From positions 1-64,000 of the forward strand of contig NZ_KB913017.1 in NCBI RefSeq assembly GCF_000383975.1: a DNA stretch of 64,000 nt. Direction: 5' to 3'. Under the pieces are notes generated by a model, which was not told where the DNA came from, did no database searches, and saw only the letters and a program-made list of their open reading frames with translations. A program made the position numbers and the translations under genes. The DNA is from Natronorubrum tibetense GA33. Lineage in GTDB: Archaea > Halobacteriota > Halobacteria > Halobacteriales > Natrialbaceae. This document shows positions 45,057 through 54,632 of the stretch, piece by piece (positions within the stretch are counted from its first letter, which is position 1; each line of letters starts with the position of its first letter).

Positions 45057-45338
45057 ATGGTCGAGAACGTCATCTGGCCCGCCTATCTCGATGCGGGCCT
45101 CTCACGGGCCGAGGGTCGGCGCGTGTCCCAGGATCTCGCAGTCGAAGAGCCGACGGTCGACGAAATCGCCAAGTCCGTCCAGCAGATCGGGTACGACGCC
45201 ACGATCGAGCGGGACAAAGCCTACTCCCGGGAGCACTGGGCCGACCGGGGCCGAGTCGTCGTCCGCGGGGCCGACGACTCGACGAAGAACGACCTCGTCC
45301 AGGCCGTGGCGGCGTACGTCGCCGCGATGCGAGACTGA
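45057..45338 (+). CDS. srp19: signal recognition particle protein SRP19
   Basis: A 93-residue SRP19 that binds 7S RNA and helps assemble SRP54. The start region [20 protein letters not shown] is typical, and the RNA-binding loop RRVSQDL lies about 20-26. A TATA-like GGGTTTACTCG about 30 bases upstream fits a leaderless start at ATG 45057, so I discard the 13 codons before it. It is coupled to gar1 by a one-base overlap (TGATG). Confidence 0.94.
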   Translation: MVENVIWPAYLDAGLSRAEGRRVSQDLAVEEPTVDEIAKSVQQIGYDATIERDKAYSREHWADRGRVVVRGADDSTKNDLVQAVAAYVAAMRD

Positions 45339-45595
45339 TGCGCCGGGTTGGCTCCGTCGTCCGAACTGCACAGGGACTCGCCGTGTTGCGAACGGACGAC
45401 ACCGAAGGCGACGCATCCGACTCGAGCGACGCGATCCGCAACGAGATCGGCACGATGGTGCTGAACGACTCACTCGAGACGGTCGGACGCGTCGTCGACG
45501 TCTTCGGCCCCGTCGACCGTCCGTACATCGCGGTGACGCCGGACAGCGGCGTCCACCTGCCGTCGCTCGTCGGCTCGACGCTCTACGCTCGGTAG
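45338..45595 (+). CDS. gar1: H/ACA RNA-protein subunit Gar1
   Basis: An 85-residue Gar1/Naf1-type protein. Gar1 joins Cbf5, L7Ae and Nop10 to guide pseudouridine formation in rRNA. Core words are LNDSLETVGRVVDVFGPVDR (about 42-61) and PYIAVTPDSG. It starts on the last base of the srp19 stop codon, a common pairing in archaea. Confidence 0.92.
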   Translation: MRRVGSVVRTAQGLAVLRTDDTEGDASDSSDAIRNEIGTMVLNDSLETVGRVVDVFGPVDRPYIAVTPDSGVHLPSLVGSTLYAR

Positions 45596-45764
45596 GCCGC
45601 GAGAGGGTCGTCGTCGCCGCTCGAGGATCGGAGATCCACTGTCCGGTTCCGTTCTGGCTCCGTTCCGGCCTCGTTTCGGTTCCGTTTCGACATCGTACGG
45701 ATCGATTCGTTCGTCTCGAGCGGAAACGAAAACACCCATAGGAGCAGGGTGTAAACGCCGCTTC

Positions 45765-46832
45765 ATGAACCATCGGACACGCGTCTATCTCGCCGTCGCG
45801 TTCACCGTGGCGCTCTTTCTCGGCGTCCAACTCGGCGCGCTGGCGCTGGTCGACCCCTTCCAGGAGGCCGGCCACCAGGCCGTCGAGGATCCCGACGATC
45901 CGACGAACAGCGCGGTCTACTTCGGCATTATCCTCGGTGCGACCGCGCTCATGCTCGTGACGTTCAAGTACGATGTCCAGTGGCTGATCAAGGCCATGAT
46001 CATCGGCGTCAGCGTGATGCTCGCCTGGTTCGTCTTCGCCGAACTCGTGCCGCCGGTCGTCACCGTCGGCGAGGTCAACGCTCTCGCGGCTCTCGCCGCG
46101 CTCGTCGTCGGCGCGGCCCTCCTGTTCTACCCCGAGTGGTACGTCATCGACGCCACAGGTGTCGTCATGGGAGCCGGTGCCGCGGCACTCTTCGGGATCA
46201 GTTTCGGACTCCTGCCGGCGATCTTACTGCTCGCCGTCCTCGCCGTCTACGACGCCATCAGCGTCTACCGAACCGAACACATGCTCGACCTGGCCGAGGG
46301 CGTGATGGACCTCAAGATCCCCGTCGTGCTCGTCATCCCGACGAGCCTCTCCTACTCGTATCTCGCGTCGGGCAGCACGGACGGCGTTCTCGAGGACGAC
46401 GATGCCGACAGTGATGATGGCTCGACCCAGGTAGACGGCTCGAACGCCGACGCCGTCGGTGAGTCGAGCGCGGACGATGCGACTCCGAACCCCGACGATA
46501 GCGACACCGATACCGACGAGCTATCCGAAGCAGAACAGGAGCGCGACGCGCTCTTTATTGGGCTCGGCGACGCCGTCATCCCGACGATTCTCGTCGCGAG
46601 TGCCGCATACTTCCTCGATGTCGGCACGATCGACGTCCCCGGCATCGCGCTGAACGTTCCCGCACTCGGCGCGCTGGTCGGCACCATCGCCGGACTCCTC
46701 GTCCTCATGTACATGGTCCTCAAGGGCCGACCGCACGCGGGACTCCCCCTGCTCAACGGTGGGGCCATCGGCGGCTACCTGCTCGGGGCGCTCGCGAGCG
46801 GGCTCTCGCTCGCCGCCGCGTTCGGACTGTAA
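45765..46832 (+). CDS. presenilin-family intramembrane aspartyl protease
   Basis: A 355-residue membrane protein with about nine helices and the two catalytic aspartates of the presenilin/signal peptide peptidase family: one in LAVLAVYDAISVYRT (about 155-169; YD) and one in FIGLGDAVIPTIL (about 260-272; GLGD). A PAL-like motif follows in NVPALGALVG (about 304-313). A long acidic disordered insertion (about 203-256) separates the two motifs. These enzymes cut transmembrane peptides. The family is common in haloarchaea, but physiological substrates are unknown. Confidence 0.93.
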   Translation: MNHRTRVYLAVAFTVALFLGVQLGALALVDPFQEAGHQAVEDPDDPTNSAVYFGIILGATALMLVTFKYDVQWLIKAMIIGVSVMLAWFVFAELVPPVVTVGEVNALAALAALVVGAALLFYPEWYVIDATGVVMGAGAAALFGISFGLLPAILLLAVLAVYDAISVYRTEHMLDLAEGVMDLKIPVVLVIPTSLSYSYLASGSTDGVLEDDDADSDDGSTQVDGSNADAVGESSADDATPNPDDSDTDTDELSEAEQERDALFIGLGDAVIPTILVASAAYFLDVGTIDVPGIALNVPALGALVGTIAGLLVLMYMVLKGRPHAGLPLLNGGAIGGYLLGALASGLSLAAAFGL

Positions 46833-46930
46833 GCCGTTTTTCGCGATCATCGACTAGCGGGATCGGACCGGATCAGAATCAGTACGGTGGTGAACCGACG
46901 CGCATTGAACTGTGTGCTGGTCGTCGCGAG

Positions 46931-47665
46931 CTACTCGTCCTCGCCGCCGTCATCTGATTCGGCATCGTCGCCGTCGCTATCGCTCTCGACGATATCGACC
47001 TCAATATCGTCGCCGTGCTCGATGCCGGCGATCAGTGTATCGACACGCTCTCGCTCGTCGTCCAGCGGAATATCGTCGTCATCGGGATAGACCCCGATGA
47101 CCACGAGGTGGTCCTCGTCGTAACTGAGCCGGGCGATATCGACGTAGACGTCGACACCCGTTTCTCCCTGTAGCGTCGCCGTCCCGTCGTACGTCTCGAG
47201 TGAGATCGTCGACTCGAGGTCCTCCGCTTCGATAGCCCGCCCGCCGACGTTGCTGTCGATCTCGAGTTCGTCGTACTCTTCCTGGACGTACTCGGCGAGT
47301 TCCGCTTCGCTCATGTCGCCGACGGGGTTGAAGCTCTCTCCCGCGACGGCGACCTGTGGCGTCGAAACGAGCGCGAAGACACCGGCGTCGACCTCGGAAC
47401 TGAGCCCGGCGAACGGCACGTCGATGGTCCGAACGTACTGGCTGATATAGTTCGTGGTTTCGACGTTCTCGCCGCCGAACTCCCGCTCTTCGACCCGCTC
47501 TTCGGTGCCTCGATACTCGTAGCCGGCGTCGTCTGCGGCGTCCGGCGAGACGCGGATCGGCGACGCCTCGAACGTCGTGATGTCGTCGAGAATATCGCTG
47601 ACACAACCCGCAAATGCACCGGCGGCACCGACCGCAGCCGCGGCAACGAACTGTCGTCGATTCAT
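46931..47665 (-). CDS. Tat-exported lipoprotein (DUF6517-like)
   Basis: A 244-residue protein with signal MNRRQFVAAAAVGAAGAFAG and Cys near 20 in FAGC (lipobox), so lipid-anchored. The mature part is a beta-rich domain with ITTFEASPIRVSPDAADDA, YRGTEERVEEREFGGE and VFALVSTPQVAVAGESFNPV, matching a haloarchaeal lipoprotein family I remember as DUF6517 of unknown function. The tail is acidic (disordered). Start at ATG 47665, since the preceding 35 codons lack the signal peptide pattern. Confidence 0.82.
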   Translation of the reverse strand: MNRRQFVAAAAVGAAGAFAGCVSDILDDITTFEASPIRVSPDAADDAGYEYRGTEERVEEREFGGENVETTNYISQYVRTIDVPFAGLSSEVDAGVFALVSTPQVAVAGESFNPVGDMSEAELAEYVQEEYDELEIDSNVGGRAIEAEDLESTISLETYDGTATLQGETGVDVYVDIARLSYDEDHLVVIGVYPDDDDIPLDDERERVDTLIAGIEHGDDIEVDIVESDSDGDDAESDDGGEDE

Positions 47666-47838
47666 ACTAGTCGGGTCGACCGTGTTCTCGGACAAAAAGC
47701 TCGTGGTCATCGTCACGGCGTGGAATAGCCGGATGTCGTGCGTTTCAGGCGCTCGAAAGCCGTCTCCCACTCAGCGATCAACAGCGCCGTCGGACGGCCC
47801 GCGAGCGTCGCGACGGGAGGGTTTCGTCTCGGACTCGT

Positions 47839-49332
47839 CTACTTCCCGGAGGGAAGCCGATAGCTCGCCCCGTCGTCCGTATCCTGTACTTCGATGCCGA
47901 GCGCCTCGAGTTCGTCGCGCAACTCGTCGGCCCGGTCGTAGTTCCCGTCGGCCCGCTCCTGCTCGCGGACGTCGAGAACGAGGTCGACGACGTCTCCTGC
48001 GAGGTCGGCCGTCCCCGTCGTCTCGCCGACGAAGGAAAGCCCGAGGACGGCACCGAGTTTCTCGAGCGCGTCGACGGCCCGCCGAAGCCCTCGGTAGTCG
48101 AACTCCGAACGATTCTCGAGATGGGAGTTGACCGCGGTCGCGATCGACAGCAGGGCCGATTGGCCCTCTCGAGTGTTGAAGTCGTCGTTCATGGCCTCGA
48201 CGAACGAGTCGCGAGCGTCGTCGACGGCCGTTCGCAACGACTCGTCGTCTACTTTCGTGCGCGCAGCGGTCGAATCGACCGCGTCGACGGCCGCCTCGTA
48301 GGCCCGCTCGAGTCGGTCCCAACGCTCCTCGGCCTCGGCGATCGTCTCGTCGGAGTAGAGCTGCTTGCTGTTGTACGATCCCGCGGTGAGGAAGGTTCGC
48401 AACACGTTCGTCCCCCACCGGTCGACGGCCTCGTCGACGGTGACGAAGTTGCCCAGACTCGAGGACATCTTCTCGTCGTCCATCTGGAACAGTTCGCAGT
48501 GGAGCCAGTAGTTCGCGAACTGCTGGTCGGTCGCGGCTTCCGACTGGGCGATCTCGTTTTCGTGGTGGGGGAAGACGAGGTCTCGACCGCCGACGTGGAG
48601 GTCCAGCGTCTCGTCTAAGTGCGTCATGCTCATCGCCGAGCACTCGATGTGCCAGCCCGGGCGGCCCTCGCCCCACGGCGAGTCCCAGGTCTGTCCCTCG
48701 GGAGTGTGATCGCAGTGGTCGACACCCTCGTGGCGGTGTTCGTGGACGGCGTTTTCGTCGACGCTTCCGGCCTTCCAGAGTGCGAAGTCCGCGGGATGGC
48801 GCTTTTCCGTCCGCTCGTCGGGGTCGCCCTGGGATTCGATCTCGTCGAGTTCCTGGTTCGAGAGCTTGCCGTACTCGTCGAAACTGGTGACGTCGAAGTA
48901 GACCGAGCCGTTCGACTCGTAGGCGTAGCCCTTCTCGATCAGCGTCTCGACGAGGTCGACGATTTCCGGGACGTGCTCGGAGACGCGGGGATAGACCTCC
49001 GCCCGCAGGAGATTGAGCGAGCGCATATCCTCGAGCGTGTGCTCGATGTAGCTCTCCGCGACGGCCGCTTCGTCCTCGCCGAGATCGTCTTCGCCCACGC
49101 GGGCGACGATCTTCTCGTTGACGTCGGTGAAGTTCTCGACGTGACGCACGTCGTACCCGAGGTACTCGAGCCAGCGGTGCATGACGTCGACGTGGACCCA
49201 CGAGCGGGCGTGGCCCAAATGTGGCGGGTCCGAAACCGTCAGGCCACAGTAGTAGAGCAGAACGTTCTCGGGATCCTGTGGCTCGAACGGCTCGCGTTCG
49301 CCCGTCAACGTGTTCGTCACGTGCAGGGTCAT
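47839..49332 (-). CDS. cysS: cysteinyl-tRNA synthetase
   Basis: A 497-residue class I synthetase that charges tRNA-Cys. Zinc and substrate residues include the Cys in LLYYCGLTVSDPPHLGHAR, where HLGH corresponds to the HIGH motif, and WHIECSAMSM (about 218). The KMSKS motif is KMSSSLGN (about 273-280). C-terminal helical DALR domain and tail from about 330. I start at ATG 49332, aligned to family starts. Archaea that lack CysS use a different route, so its presence indicates direct Cys charging. Confidence 0.97.
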   Translation of the reverse strand: MTLHVTNTLTGEREPFEPQDPENVLLYYCGLTVSDPPHLGHARSWVHVDVMHRWLEYLGYDVRHVENFTDVNEKIVARVGEDDLGEDEAAVAESYIEHTLEDMRSLNLLRAEVYPRVSEHVPEIVDLVETLIEKGYAYESNGSVYFDVTSFDEYGKLSNQELDEIESQGDPDERTEKRHPADFALWKAGSVDENAVHEHRHEGVDHCDHTPEGQTWDSPWGEGRPGWHIECSAMSMTHLDETLDLHVGGRDLVFPHHENEIAQSEAATDQQFANYWLHCELFQMDDEKMSSSLGNFVTVDEAVDRWGTNVLRTFLTAGSYNSKQLYSDETIAEAEERWDRLERAYEAAVDAVDSTAARTKVDDESLRTAVDDARDSFVEAMNDDFNTREGQSALLSIATAVNSHLENRSEFDYRGLRRAVDALEKLGAVLGLSFVGETTGTADLAGDVVDLVLDVREQERADGNYDRADELRDELEALGIEVQDTDDGASYRLPSGK

Positions 49333-49526
49333 GACGCTCACTTCCCCCGGCCGAAAGTTAAACCGTGTCATCTACCACGGCTAACGCCGAGGGCTTGAGC
49401 GTTGAACTCCCACTTCTGCCGACAACGTATCGGAGGCGGTGTACTCTCCATTCAGGTTCGCCGTCCCGCTCTTGAGGGCGAGATGACCGTCGCCCAATCC
49501 CGGGACGGCTCGAGTCTCGATTCCGA

Positions 49527-50024
49527 TCACTCGCCGCTCGACGGAACGGCCTCGAGCGCGTTCTCGACCGCTCGCAGCGCGTTCGCCCCCTCGAGTCGGT
49601 CGACGACGACGACAATCGAGTCACCGCCAACGGCGGCCGAAGCGGGAATGATCTCCTCGAGACTCAGTCCCTGTAAGACCGCAGCGAGCGCGGCCGCGTC
49701 GACATCTCCCGCCGCGACAATCGCCGTCCGATCGCCCCCATCAAATCCGAACGACGTCCCGCCGACGGCGATCAGCGCGTCGTCCGATCCGGCGTCGACC
49801 GGACCGATCCCGCTCTCCATTCTGACCCGTACGTCGCGAGCGTCGCGCTCGTACGCCGGCAACTCCTCGGCGTACCGCCGCAGCGCTGTCGCGACCGCGT
49901 CGACCTCGCCGTCGATCTCGAGAAACCGGGCAGCGGCGGTGTAGTTCACGACGCCCGCCCGCAGCGCCGTGCGAAGAAACGGATGGTCGTCTGCAGCACG
50001 GCGAGTCTCGGCTGCCAGTGACAT
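49527..50024 (-). CDS. ACT-like haloarchaeal protein, unknown function (DUF7523-like)
   Basis: A 165-residue protein. The helical N-terminus (AAETRRAADDHPFLRTALRAG) is followed by GVVNYTAAARFL, then two alpha/beta segments (IVAAGDVDAAALAAVLQGLS, IVVVVDRLEGANALRAVENA). The latter look like ACT-type halves, but no ligand motif is obvious. I recall this family as DUF7523. I chose ATG 50024, not the longer start. It is divergent from bolA. Confidence 0.65.
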   Translation of the reverse strand: MSLAAETRRAADDHPFLRTALRAGVVNYTAAARFLEIDGEVDAVATALRRYAEELPAYERDARDVRVRMESGIGPVDAGSDDALIAVGGTSFGFDGGDRTAIVAAGDVDAAALAAVLQGLSLEEIIPASAAVGGDSIVVVVDRLEGANALRAVENALEAVPSSGE

Positions 50025-50131
50025 ACAACAGGCAGTGACCCATGTCACTATAAACTCGACGACGTCAACCAACCGAAGCGGGTGGGCAGTCGGACCGCGG
50101 CGTTTTTGCCTCGAGCGCCCAACTTTCGACT

Positions 50132-50386
50132 ATGGATCTGGACGATATCGAGGAACTCATCGAATCGAATCTCGAGGACGCAGACGCCACGGTCACGCAC
50201 GCACGCGACAAACACGACGACGACCATCTCGCGGCGACCGTGATCTCGCCGGCGTTCGACGGCGTCCCGCTGGTCCAGCAACACCAGCAGGTCTACGACG
50301 CCCTCGGCGATCACATGACGACCGACATCCACGCCCTCGAGCTATCGACGTACACGCCCGAGGAGCACGACGAGTACGAGGGGTGA
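50132..50386 (+). CDS. BolA-family protein
   Basis: An 84-residue BolA domain: a helix (DIEELIESNLEDADATVTHA), beta strands, and the conserved HHxxx region (VPLVQQHQQVYDALGDHMTT). BolA proteins pair with monothiol glutaredoxins or act in Fe-S cluster trafficking; in archaea roles are little studied. Same strand as the PH-domain genes that follow 80 bases later. Confidence 0.88.
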   Translation: MDLDDIEELIESNLEDADATVTHARDKHDDDHLAATVISPAFDGVPLVQQHQQVYDALGDHMTTDIHALELSTYTPEEHDEYEG

Positions 50387-50466
50387 ACTGGGCGTTTCGG
50401 GCGGCGAATCGGCGTCGCGCTCGTTGCAGACGGAACCGCAGCTTTATCCTCCGTACCTGATAGGAT

Positions 50467-50934
50467 ATGCGTATGGAATCGCTTCACCCCCGCATCAGGC
50501 TGCTCTGGATCGCGCAGGGAGCGATCACGGCGGTCGTCCTCGGCGTCGTCCTCGCGCTCGTCGATCAGTGGATTACCGACGTTCCCACGGTCGCCATCGC
50601 CGGCGTCGCCGCGTTCGCACTGCTACTCGGGATCGTCTACGCCGTCCGTCTCTATCAGGTCTGGAAGTTCGAACTCCAGAACGACGCGCTCTATCTGGAG
50701 CGCGGCGTCGTCACGTTCGTCGAGACCGCGGTCCCGTTCGTCCGCGTCCAGCACGTCGACACGCAGTTCGGACCGATCGAACGCGCGCTCGGACTCTCGA
50801 GCGTCGTCGTCTACACCGCGGGCTCCCGAAACGCGGACGTTCGGATTCCGGGACTGACGCCCGACCGTGCCCGGGATTTGCAGGACACGCTTCGCGAACT
50901 CGCCGTCGAGAGCGAAGCCGACGACGCTGTCTGA
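50467..50934 (+). CDS. PH-domain membrane protein (YdbS-like)
   Basis: A 155-residue protein with two membrane helices (LLWIAQGAITAVVLGVVLAL and VAIAGVAAFALLLGIVYAVR) followed by one bacterial-type PH domain (ELQNDALYLERGVVTFVETA, VPFVRVQHVDTQFGPIERAL, LSSVVVYTAG). These bPH2/DUF304 proteins are of unknown role, in pairs with a three-domain partner. ATG 50467 and ATG 50473 are both possible; CTTTATCC at 50440-50447 is a plausible TATA box. The partner starts 7 bases after its stop. Confidence 0.85.
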   Translation: MRMESLHPRIRLLWIAQGAITAVVLGVVLALVDQWITDVPTVAIAGVAAFALLLGIVYAVRLYQVWKFELQNDALYLERGVVTFVETAVPFVRVQHVDTQFGPIERALGLSSVVVYTAGSRNADVRIPGLTPDRARDLQDTLRELAVESEADDAV

Positions 50935-50941
50935 CACGATC

Positions 50942-52624
50942 ATGAATCGACTACATCCACTGAGCGCGATCGCGTACGGCCTCCAGTACGGCTTCATCTG
51001 GCTGTGGATCCCGATGGTGCTCGTCCTCGTCCTGGGCGGGATCATCGATCCGGTCAGTCCGGCCTGGTTCCCCGTGGCCGCACCGCTCGGATTCGTCGCC
51101 GGCGTCGCCTACGGAATCGGCTACTACTACCGGTTCGAGTACGGCATCACGCCGGACACGTTTGACGTCGCCTCCGGCGTCTTCGCGCGTCGGTCCCGGG
51201 AAATTCCGTACGGTCGCATTCAGAACGTCGACGTTCGACAGGGCGTCTTCCAGCGGCTGTTCGGGCTCGCGACTCTCTCGATCGAAACTGCTGGCGGCGG
51301 TGCCACCGAAGCCACGTTGAACTTCGTCAGCGAGTCCGAAGCCAACCGGCTCCAGGAACAGATTCGACGCCGAACGGCCGACGCAAAAGACCGTCGACGC
51401 AAGCGCGAGTCGTCGCCCGCTGAGGAGCGAGAACCGGTCGACGAAACCGGCGAGATAACGACCGAGAGCGACGAGACGGCGACACCGACCGATACGGAGC
51501 ATTCCGCTGATCCCGACCCAACCGTTCCGTCGTCGGACCCGACCGAGAGCCGACGGGATCGCGCGCCAACGTACGAACCTCCGCGTCGCCGAAAGCTGTT
51601 CGACCTCGAGTCGCGAGAACTGCTGCTCTACTCCTTTACGTCGTTCCGACCCGCGGCCGCGGCGGCCGTGCTGGGGCTGTTTTTCATCGCGACGGACACG
51701 TTCATCGAACTGCTCGTGACGATCGCTCAACCGGTCGGCGGTCCCGAATCGATCGGCGAAGGGACGACTACCAACTACGGCGTCCTGACGCTCGTCTCGA
51801 TGATCAACGGGATCGTCATCACGTATATGTTGAGCGTCGCCTACACGTTCGCCACCTACTACGACTTCCGGCTGGGTCGCGCCGACGAGGACTTCGTCTA
51901 CGAACGGGGCCTTCTCCAGCGCTACAGCGGATCGATCCCCGTCGAGAAGGTCCAATCGGTGACGGTGACGGCCAATCCGCTCCAGCGACTCATCGGTTAC
52001 GCCGGCCTCTGGGTCGAGACGGCCGGCTACGGGCCCGACAGCAACGGCGGCAGTCAGTCAGCCGTGCCGCTGGCCAAACAGGGTCGCGTCCATCGGTTCA
52101 CGGAAAACCTGACCGACGTGGAGACGCCGAAATTCCGGAGTCCGCCGACGATGGCTCGCCGTCGCTACCTTGTCCGGTACTCGATGATCGCCGCCGTTAT
52201 CGTCGCGATTTTCTTCGGTATCGCGCAAGTGACCGCTCTCGATCGCTGGTATCTAGCTGCAATCGTCTTTGCAGCGGTGCCCCCCGCGGCGCACCTGAAG
52301 TACGTCCACCTCGGCTACTACGTTGGGGAGGACCACCTCGTCATCCGGCGCGGCTTCTGGAGTCGCCGAACCACCGTGATTCCCTACTACCGAATCCAGA
52401 CGGTTTCGACCCGGCGATCGATTTTCCAGCGCCGCCTCGGACTGGCGTCGTTGGTCGTCGACACGGCGAGTTCGCGGACGTTCTTCTGGGCGACGCCGAC
52501 GATCTACGACGTCGACCTCGAGGACGCACGCGGCGTCCAGCGCGCCAGTCGCAAACGCCTGCAGTCGGCGCTCCGCGAACGCGCCCGTGACGACGATCTG
52601 GGGCTGTCGGTCGACTTCACCTGA
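50942..52624 (+). CDS. large PH-domain membrane protein (YdbT-like)
   Basis: A 560-residue protein with three DUF304/bPH2 domains: around residues 60-150, 300-400 and 460-540. Each is preceded by a pair of helices (FIWLWIPMVLVLVLGGIID; FRPAAAAAVLGLFFIATD; YSMIAAVIVAIFFGIAQVTA) and each ends with strand words such as IPYGRIQNVDVRQGVFQRLF, SVTVTANPLQRLIGYAG and VIPYYRIQTVSTRRSIFQRR. A Ser/Thr/Glu-rich disordered linker lies at about 165-225. It works with the preceding gene as YdbS and YdbT-type partners. Function in membranes unknown. Confidence 0.87.
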   Translation: MNRLHPLSAIAYGLQYGFIWLWIPMVLVLVLGGIIDPVSPAWFPVAAPLGFVAGVAYGIGYYYRFEYGITPDTFDVASGVFARRSREIPYGRIQNVDVRQGVFQRLFGLATLSIETAGGGATEATLNFVSESEANRLQEQIRRRTADAKDRRRKRESSPAEEREPVDETGEITTESDETATPTDTEHSADPDPTVPSSDPTESRRDRAPTYEPPRRRKLFDLESRELLLYSFTSFRPAAAAAVLGLFFIATDTFIELLVTIAQPVGGPESIGEGTTTNYGVLTLVSMINGIVITYMLSVAYTFATYYDFRLGRADEDFVYERGLLQRYSGSIPVEKVQSVTVTANPLQRLIGYAGLWVETAGYGPDSNGGSQSAVPLAKQGRVHRFTENLTDVETPKFRSPPTMARRRYLVRYSMIAAVIVAIFFGIAQVTALDRWYLAAIVFAAVPPAAHLKYVHLGYYVGEDHLVIRRGFWSRRTTVIPYYRIQTVSTRRSIFQRRLGLASLVVDTASSRTFFWATPTIYDVDLEDARGVQRASRKRLQSALRERARDDDLGLSVDFT

Positions 52625-52698
52625 GGCGGCCTCCGTTCCCCACCTGTCGCCGGCGTCGTTTCGGTGGATTTTACCACGCTCACAGCGACGCTCTCCGT

Positions 52699-54117
52699 AT
52701 GGGAGACGAAGACACGGACTACCGTATCGAGGAGGACAGTCTCGGCGAGATGCAGGTTCCAAAGGACGCCTACTGGGGCGCACAGACCCAGCGGGCCATT
52801 CAGAACTTCCCCATTTCGGGCATCTCCTTCAGTCGACGATTCGTCCGCGCGCTCGGCGTCGTCAAGAAGGGTGCCGCACAGGCCAACCGCGACCTCGACC
52901 TGATCGAGGACGACGTCGCCGAGGCGATCATCGAGGCCGCCGACGAGGTCATCGCCGGCGAACACGACGACCAGTTCCCGGTCGATGTCTTCCAGACCGG
53001 CTCCGGAACCTCCTCTAACATGAACGCCAACGAGGTCATCGCCAACCGCGCCGCCGAGATCATGGGCTCGGAGATCGGCGACCGCGTCGTCCACCCCAAC
53101 GACCACGTCAACTACGGCCAGTCGTCTAACGACGTCATCCCGACCGCGATGCACGTCGCCTCCCTCGAGGCCGTCGAGAAGGACGTTATCCCTGCCCTCG
53201 ACACGCTTCGTGAGGCGCTCGAGCGCAAAGAGGAGGAGTTCGACGATGTCGTCAAGACGGGCCGAACGCACCTCCAAGACGCGACGCCAGTCACGCTCGG
53301 CCAGGAGTTCGGCGGCTACCGCACGCAGGTCGAGAAAGGACTCGGGCGCGTGGACAACGTTCGCGAACACCTCGCCGAACTCGCGCTTGGCGGAACCGCG
53401 ACGGGAACCGGCCTCAATACGCACGAGGAGTTCCCCGGCCGCGCCGCCGAGTACATCACCAAAGAGACCGGCGTCCAGTTCCGCGAGGCCGACAACCACT
53501 TCGAGGCCCAGGCCGCCCACGACGCGATGAGCGAGGCCCACGGCGCACTCCGAGTGATTGCGGGCTCGCTGAACAAGATCGCGAACGATCTTCGACTGTT
53601 GGCTTCCGGTCCGCGAAACGGGCTCGGAGAGATCGAACAGCCCGAGAACCAGCCCGGTTCGTCGATCATGCCCGGCAAGATCAACCCGGTCGTCGCCGAG
53701 GCCGTCAATCAGGTCCACAAACAGGTCGTCGGCAACGACGCCGCCGTCGCAGCGGGCGCAGCGGAGGGTCAGATCGACCTCAACCTCTACAAGCCCGTCC
53801 TCGCGCACAACTTCCTCGAGTCGGCGGAACTCATCTCGAACTCGAGCCAGGTCTTCGCCGAGCGCTTCGTTGATCCGCTCGAGGCGAACGCGGAGTACTG
53901 CGAAGAGCGCGTCGAGCAGTCGATGGCGATGGCCACTTCACTCAACGTTCACATCGGCTACGATAAGGCCAGCGAAGTCGCCAAAACTGCACTCAAGGAG
54001 GACAAAACGGTTCGCGAGGTCGTCCTCGAGAAGGGCTATCTCAGCGAGGAGGAAGCCGACGAGGTCCTCGATCCCCGGAAGATGACCGAGCGCGGCATCC
54101 TCGGTCAGGACGACTGA
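52699..54117 (+). CDS. fumC: class II fumarate hydratase
   Basis: A 472-residue fumarase of the fumarase/aspartase fold that interconverts fumarate and malate in the TCA cycle. Family signatures are TGSGTSSNMNANEVIANRA (about 98-116), the active-site strand GRTHLQDATPVTLGQEF (about 189-205) and the flexible loop GSSIMPGKINPVVAEAV (about 317-333) with the catalytic Ser. Length fits class II. It is preceded by a 75-base gap after the PH-domain gene and is separately transcribed. Confidence 0.96.
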   Translation: MGDEDTDYRIEEDSLGEMQVPKDAYWGAQTQRAIQNFPISGISFSRRFVRALGVVKKGAAQANRDLDLIEDDVAEAIIEAADEVIAGEHDDQFPVDVFQTGSGTSSNMNANEVIANRAAEIMGSEIGDRVVHPNDHVNYGQSSNDVIPTAMHVASLEAVEKDVIPALDTLREALERKEEEFDDVVKTGRTHLQDATPVTLGQEFGGYRTQVEKGLGRVDNVREHLAELALGGTATGTGLNTHEEFPGRAAEYITKETGVQFREADNHFEAQAAHDAMSEAHGALRVIAGSLNKIANDLRLLASGPRNGLGEIEQPENQPGSSIMPGKINPVVAEAVNQVHKQVVGNDAAVAAGAAEGQIDLNLYKPVLAHNFLESAELISNSSQVFAERFVDPLEANAEYCEERVEQSMAMATSLNVHIGYDKASEVAKTALKEDKTVREVVLEKGYLSEEEADEVLDPRKMTERGILGQDD

Positions 54118-54398
54118 CTCGAGTCGCGAACTGAAACTATTTTTCTAACACGGCGTCCTTATTAGAAGGTACACCTACCACCAAGTTGATACTGGTCCGT
54201 GTAACCGAGTCACACGACGTTGCTGTGCGTAGACGTGACAGGAAATGGAGTACCCAAGACTGAGTAAACAGGTCGATTGATCGTTCTTTATTCCCGGACT
54301 ACCTTGGGTAAATCGGCACAGTGGAGCCGAATCACGTCCGTTTCGAACGGAAGAAACGAACCCAAGCAGTTTTGTTGGATGCTCGCGTCAGACGAAAT
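54118..54398. other. intergenic, inverted repeat
   Basis: TACCCAAG (54251-54258) and CTTGGGTA (54303-54310) are perfect inverted 8-mers about 45 bases apart. T-rich parts near 54140 may terminate fumC. No coding sequence. Confidence 0.45.
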
Positions 54399-54632
54399 AT
54401 GCACACCTGTCGCAACTGCAACCAGTCCTTCCAGACGGAGCTTGCCCTCGAATTACACCGCGATACGTGCAAAAAGGGACAGCTTTTCTGTCAAGTATGT
54501 GGCGACCGGTTCCGGGAAGGCGATGCGACCCAGGACGGATGGCACTACGAATGTCCGAACGACGAGTGTGAGGGCGACGGACTGCAAGAGGACCTGTATC
54601 GCGTCGACGACGTCCGCGCAGCGACTCACTGA
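54399..54632 (+). CDS. small two-zinc-finger protein (HVO_2901-like)
   Basis: A 77-residue protein. A C2H2-like finger (MHTCRNCNQSFQTELALELH, ending HRDTC) is followed by a zinc ribbon, CQVCGDRF (about 30) and the pair YECPNDEC (about 48-56). I recall a haloarchaeal family close to HVO_2901 of this type; function is unknown, but the C2H2 finger may bind nucleic acid or protein. Start at ATG 54399, because TATA-like words are lacking for the upstream extension. Confidence 0.82.
   Translation: MHTCRNCNQSFQTELALELHRDTCKKGQLFCQVCGDRFREGDATQDGWHYECPNDECEGDGLQEDLYRVDDVRAATH

Noticed and set aside
45620-45700. GTTCCGTT-like words resembling the origin repeats
   Set aside because: Simple-sequence similarity only; period and length do not match the 19-bp unit.
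47771-49201. 476-residue Arg-rich frame within cysS
   Set aside because: Same-strand shadow frame; its Arg and Gly runs are typical of an off-frame reading.
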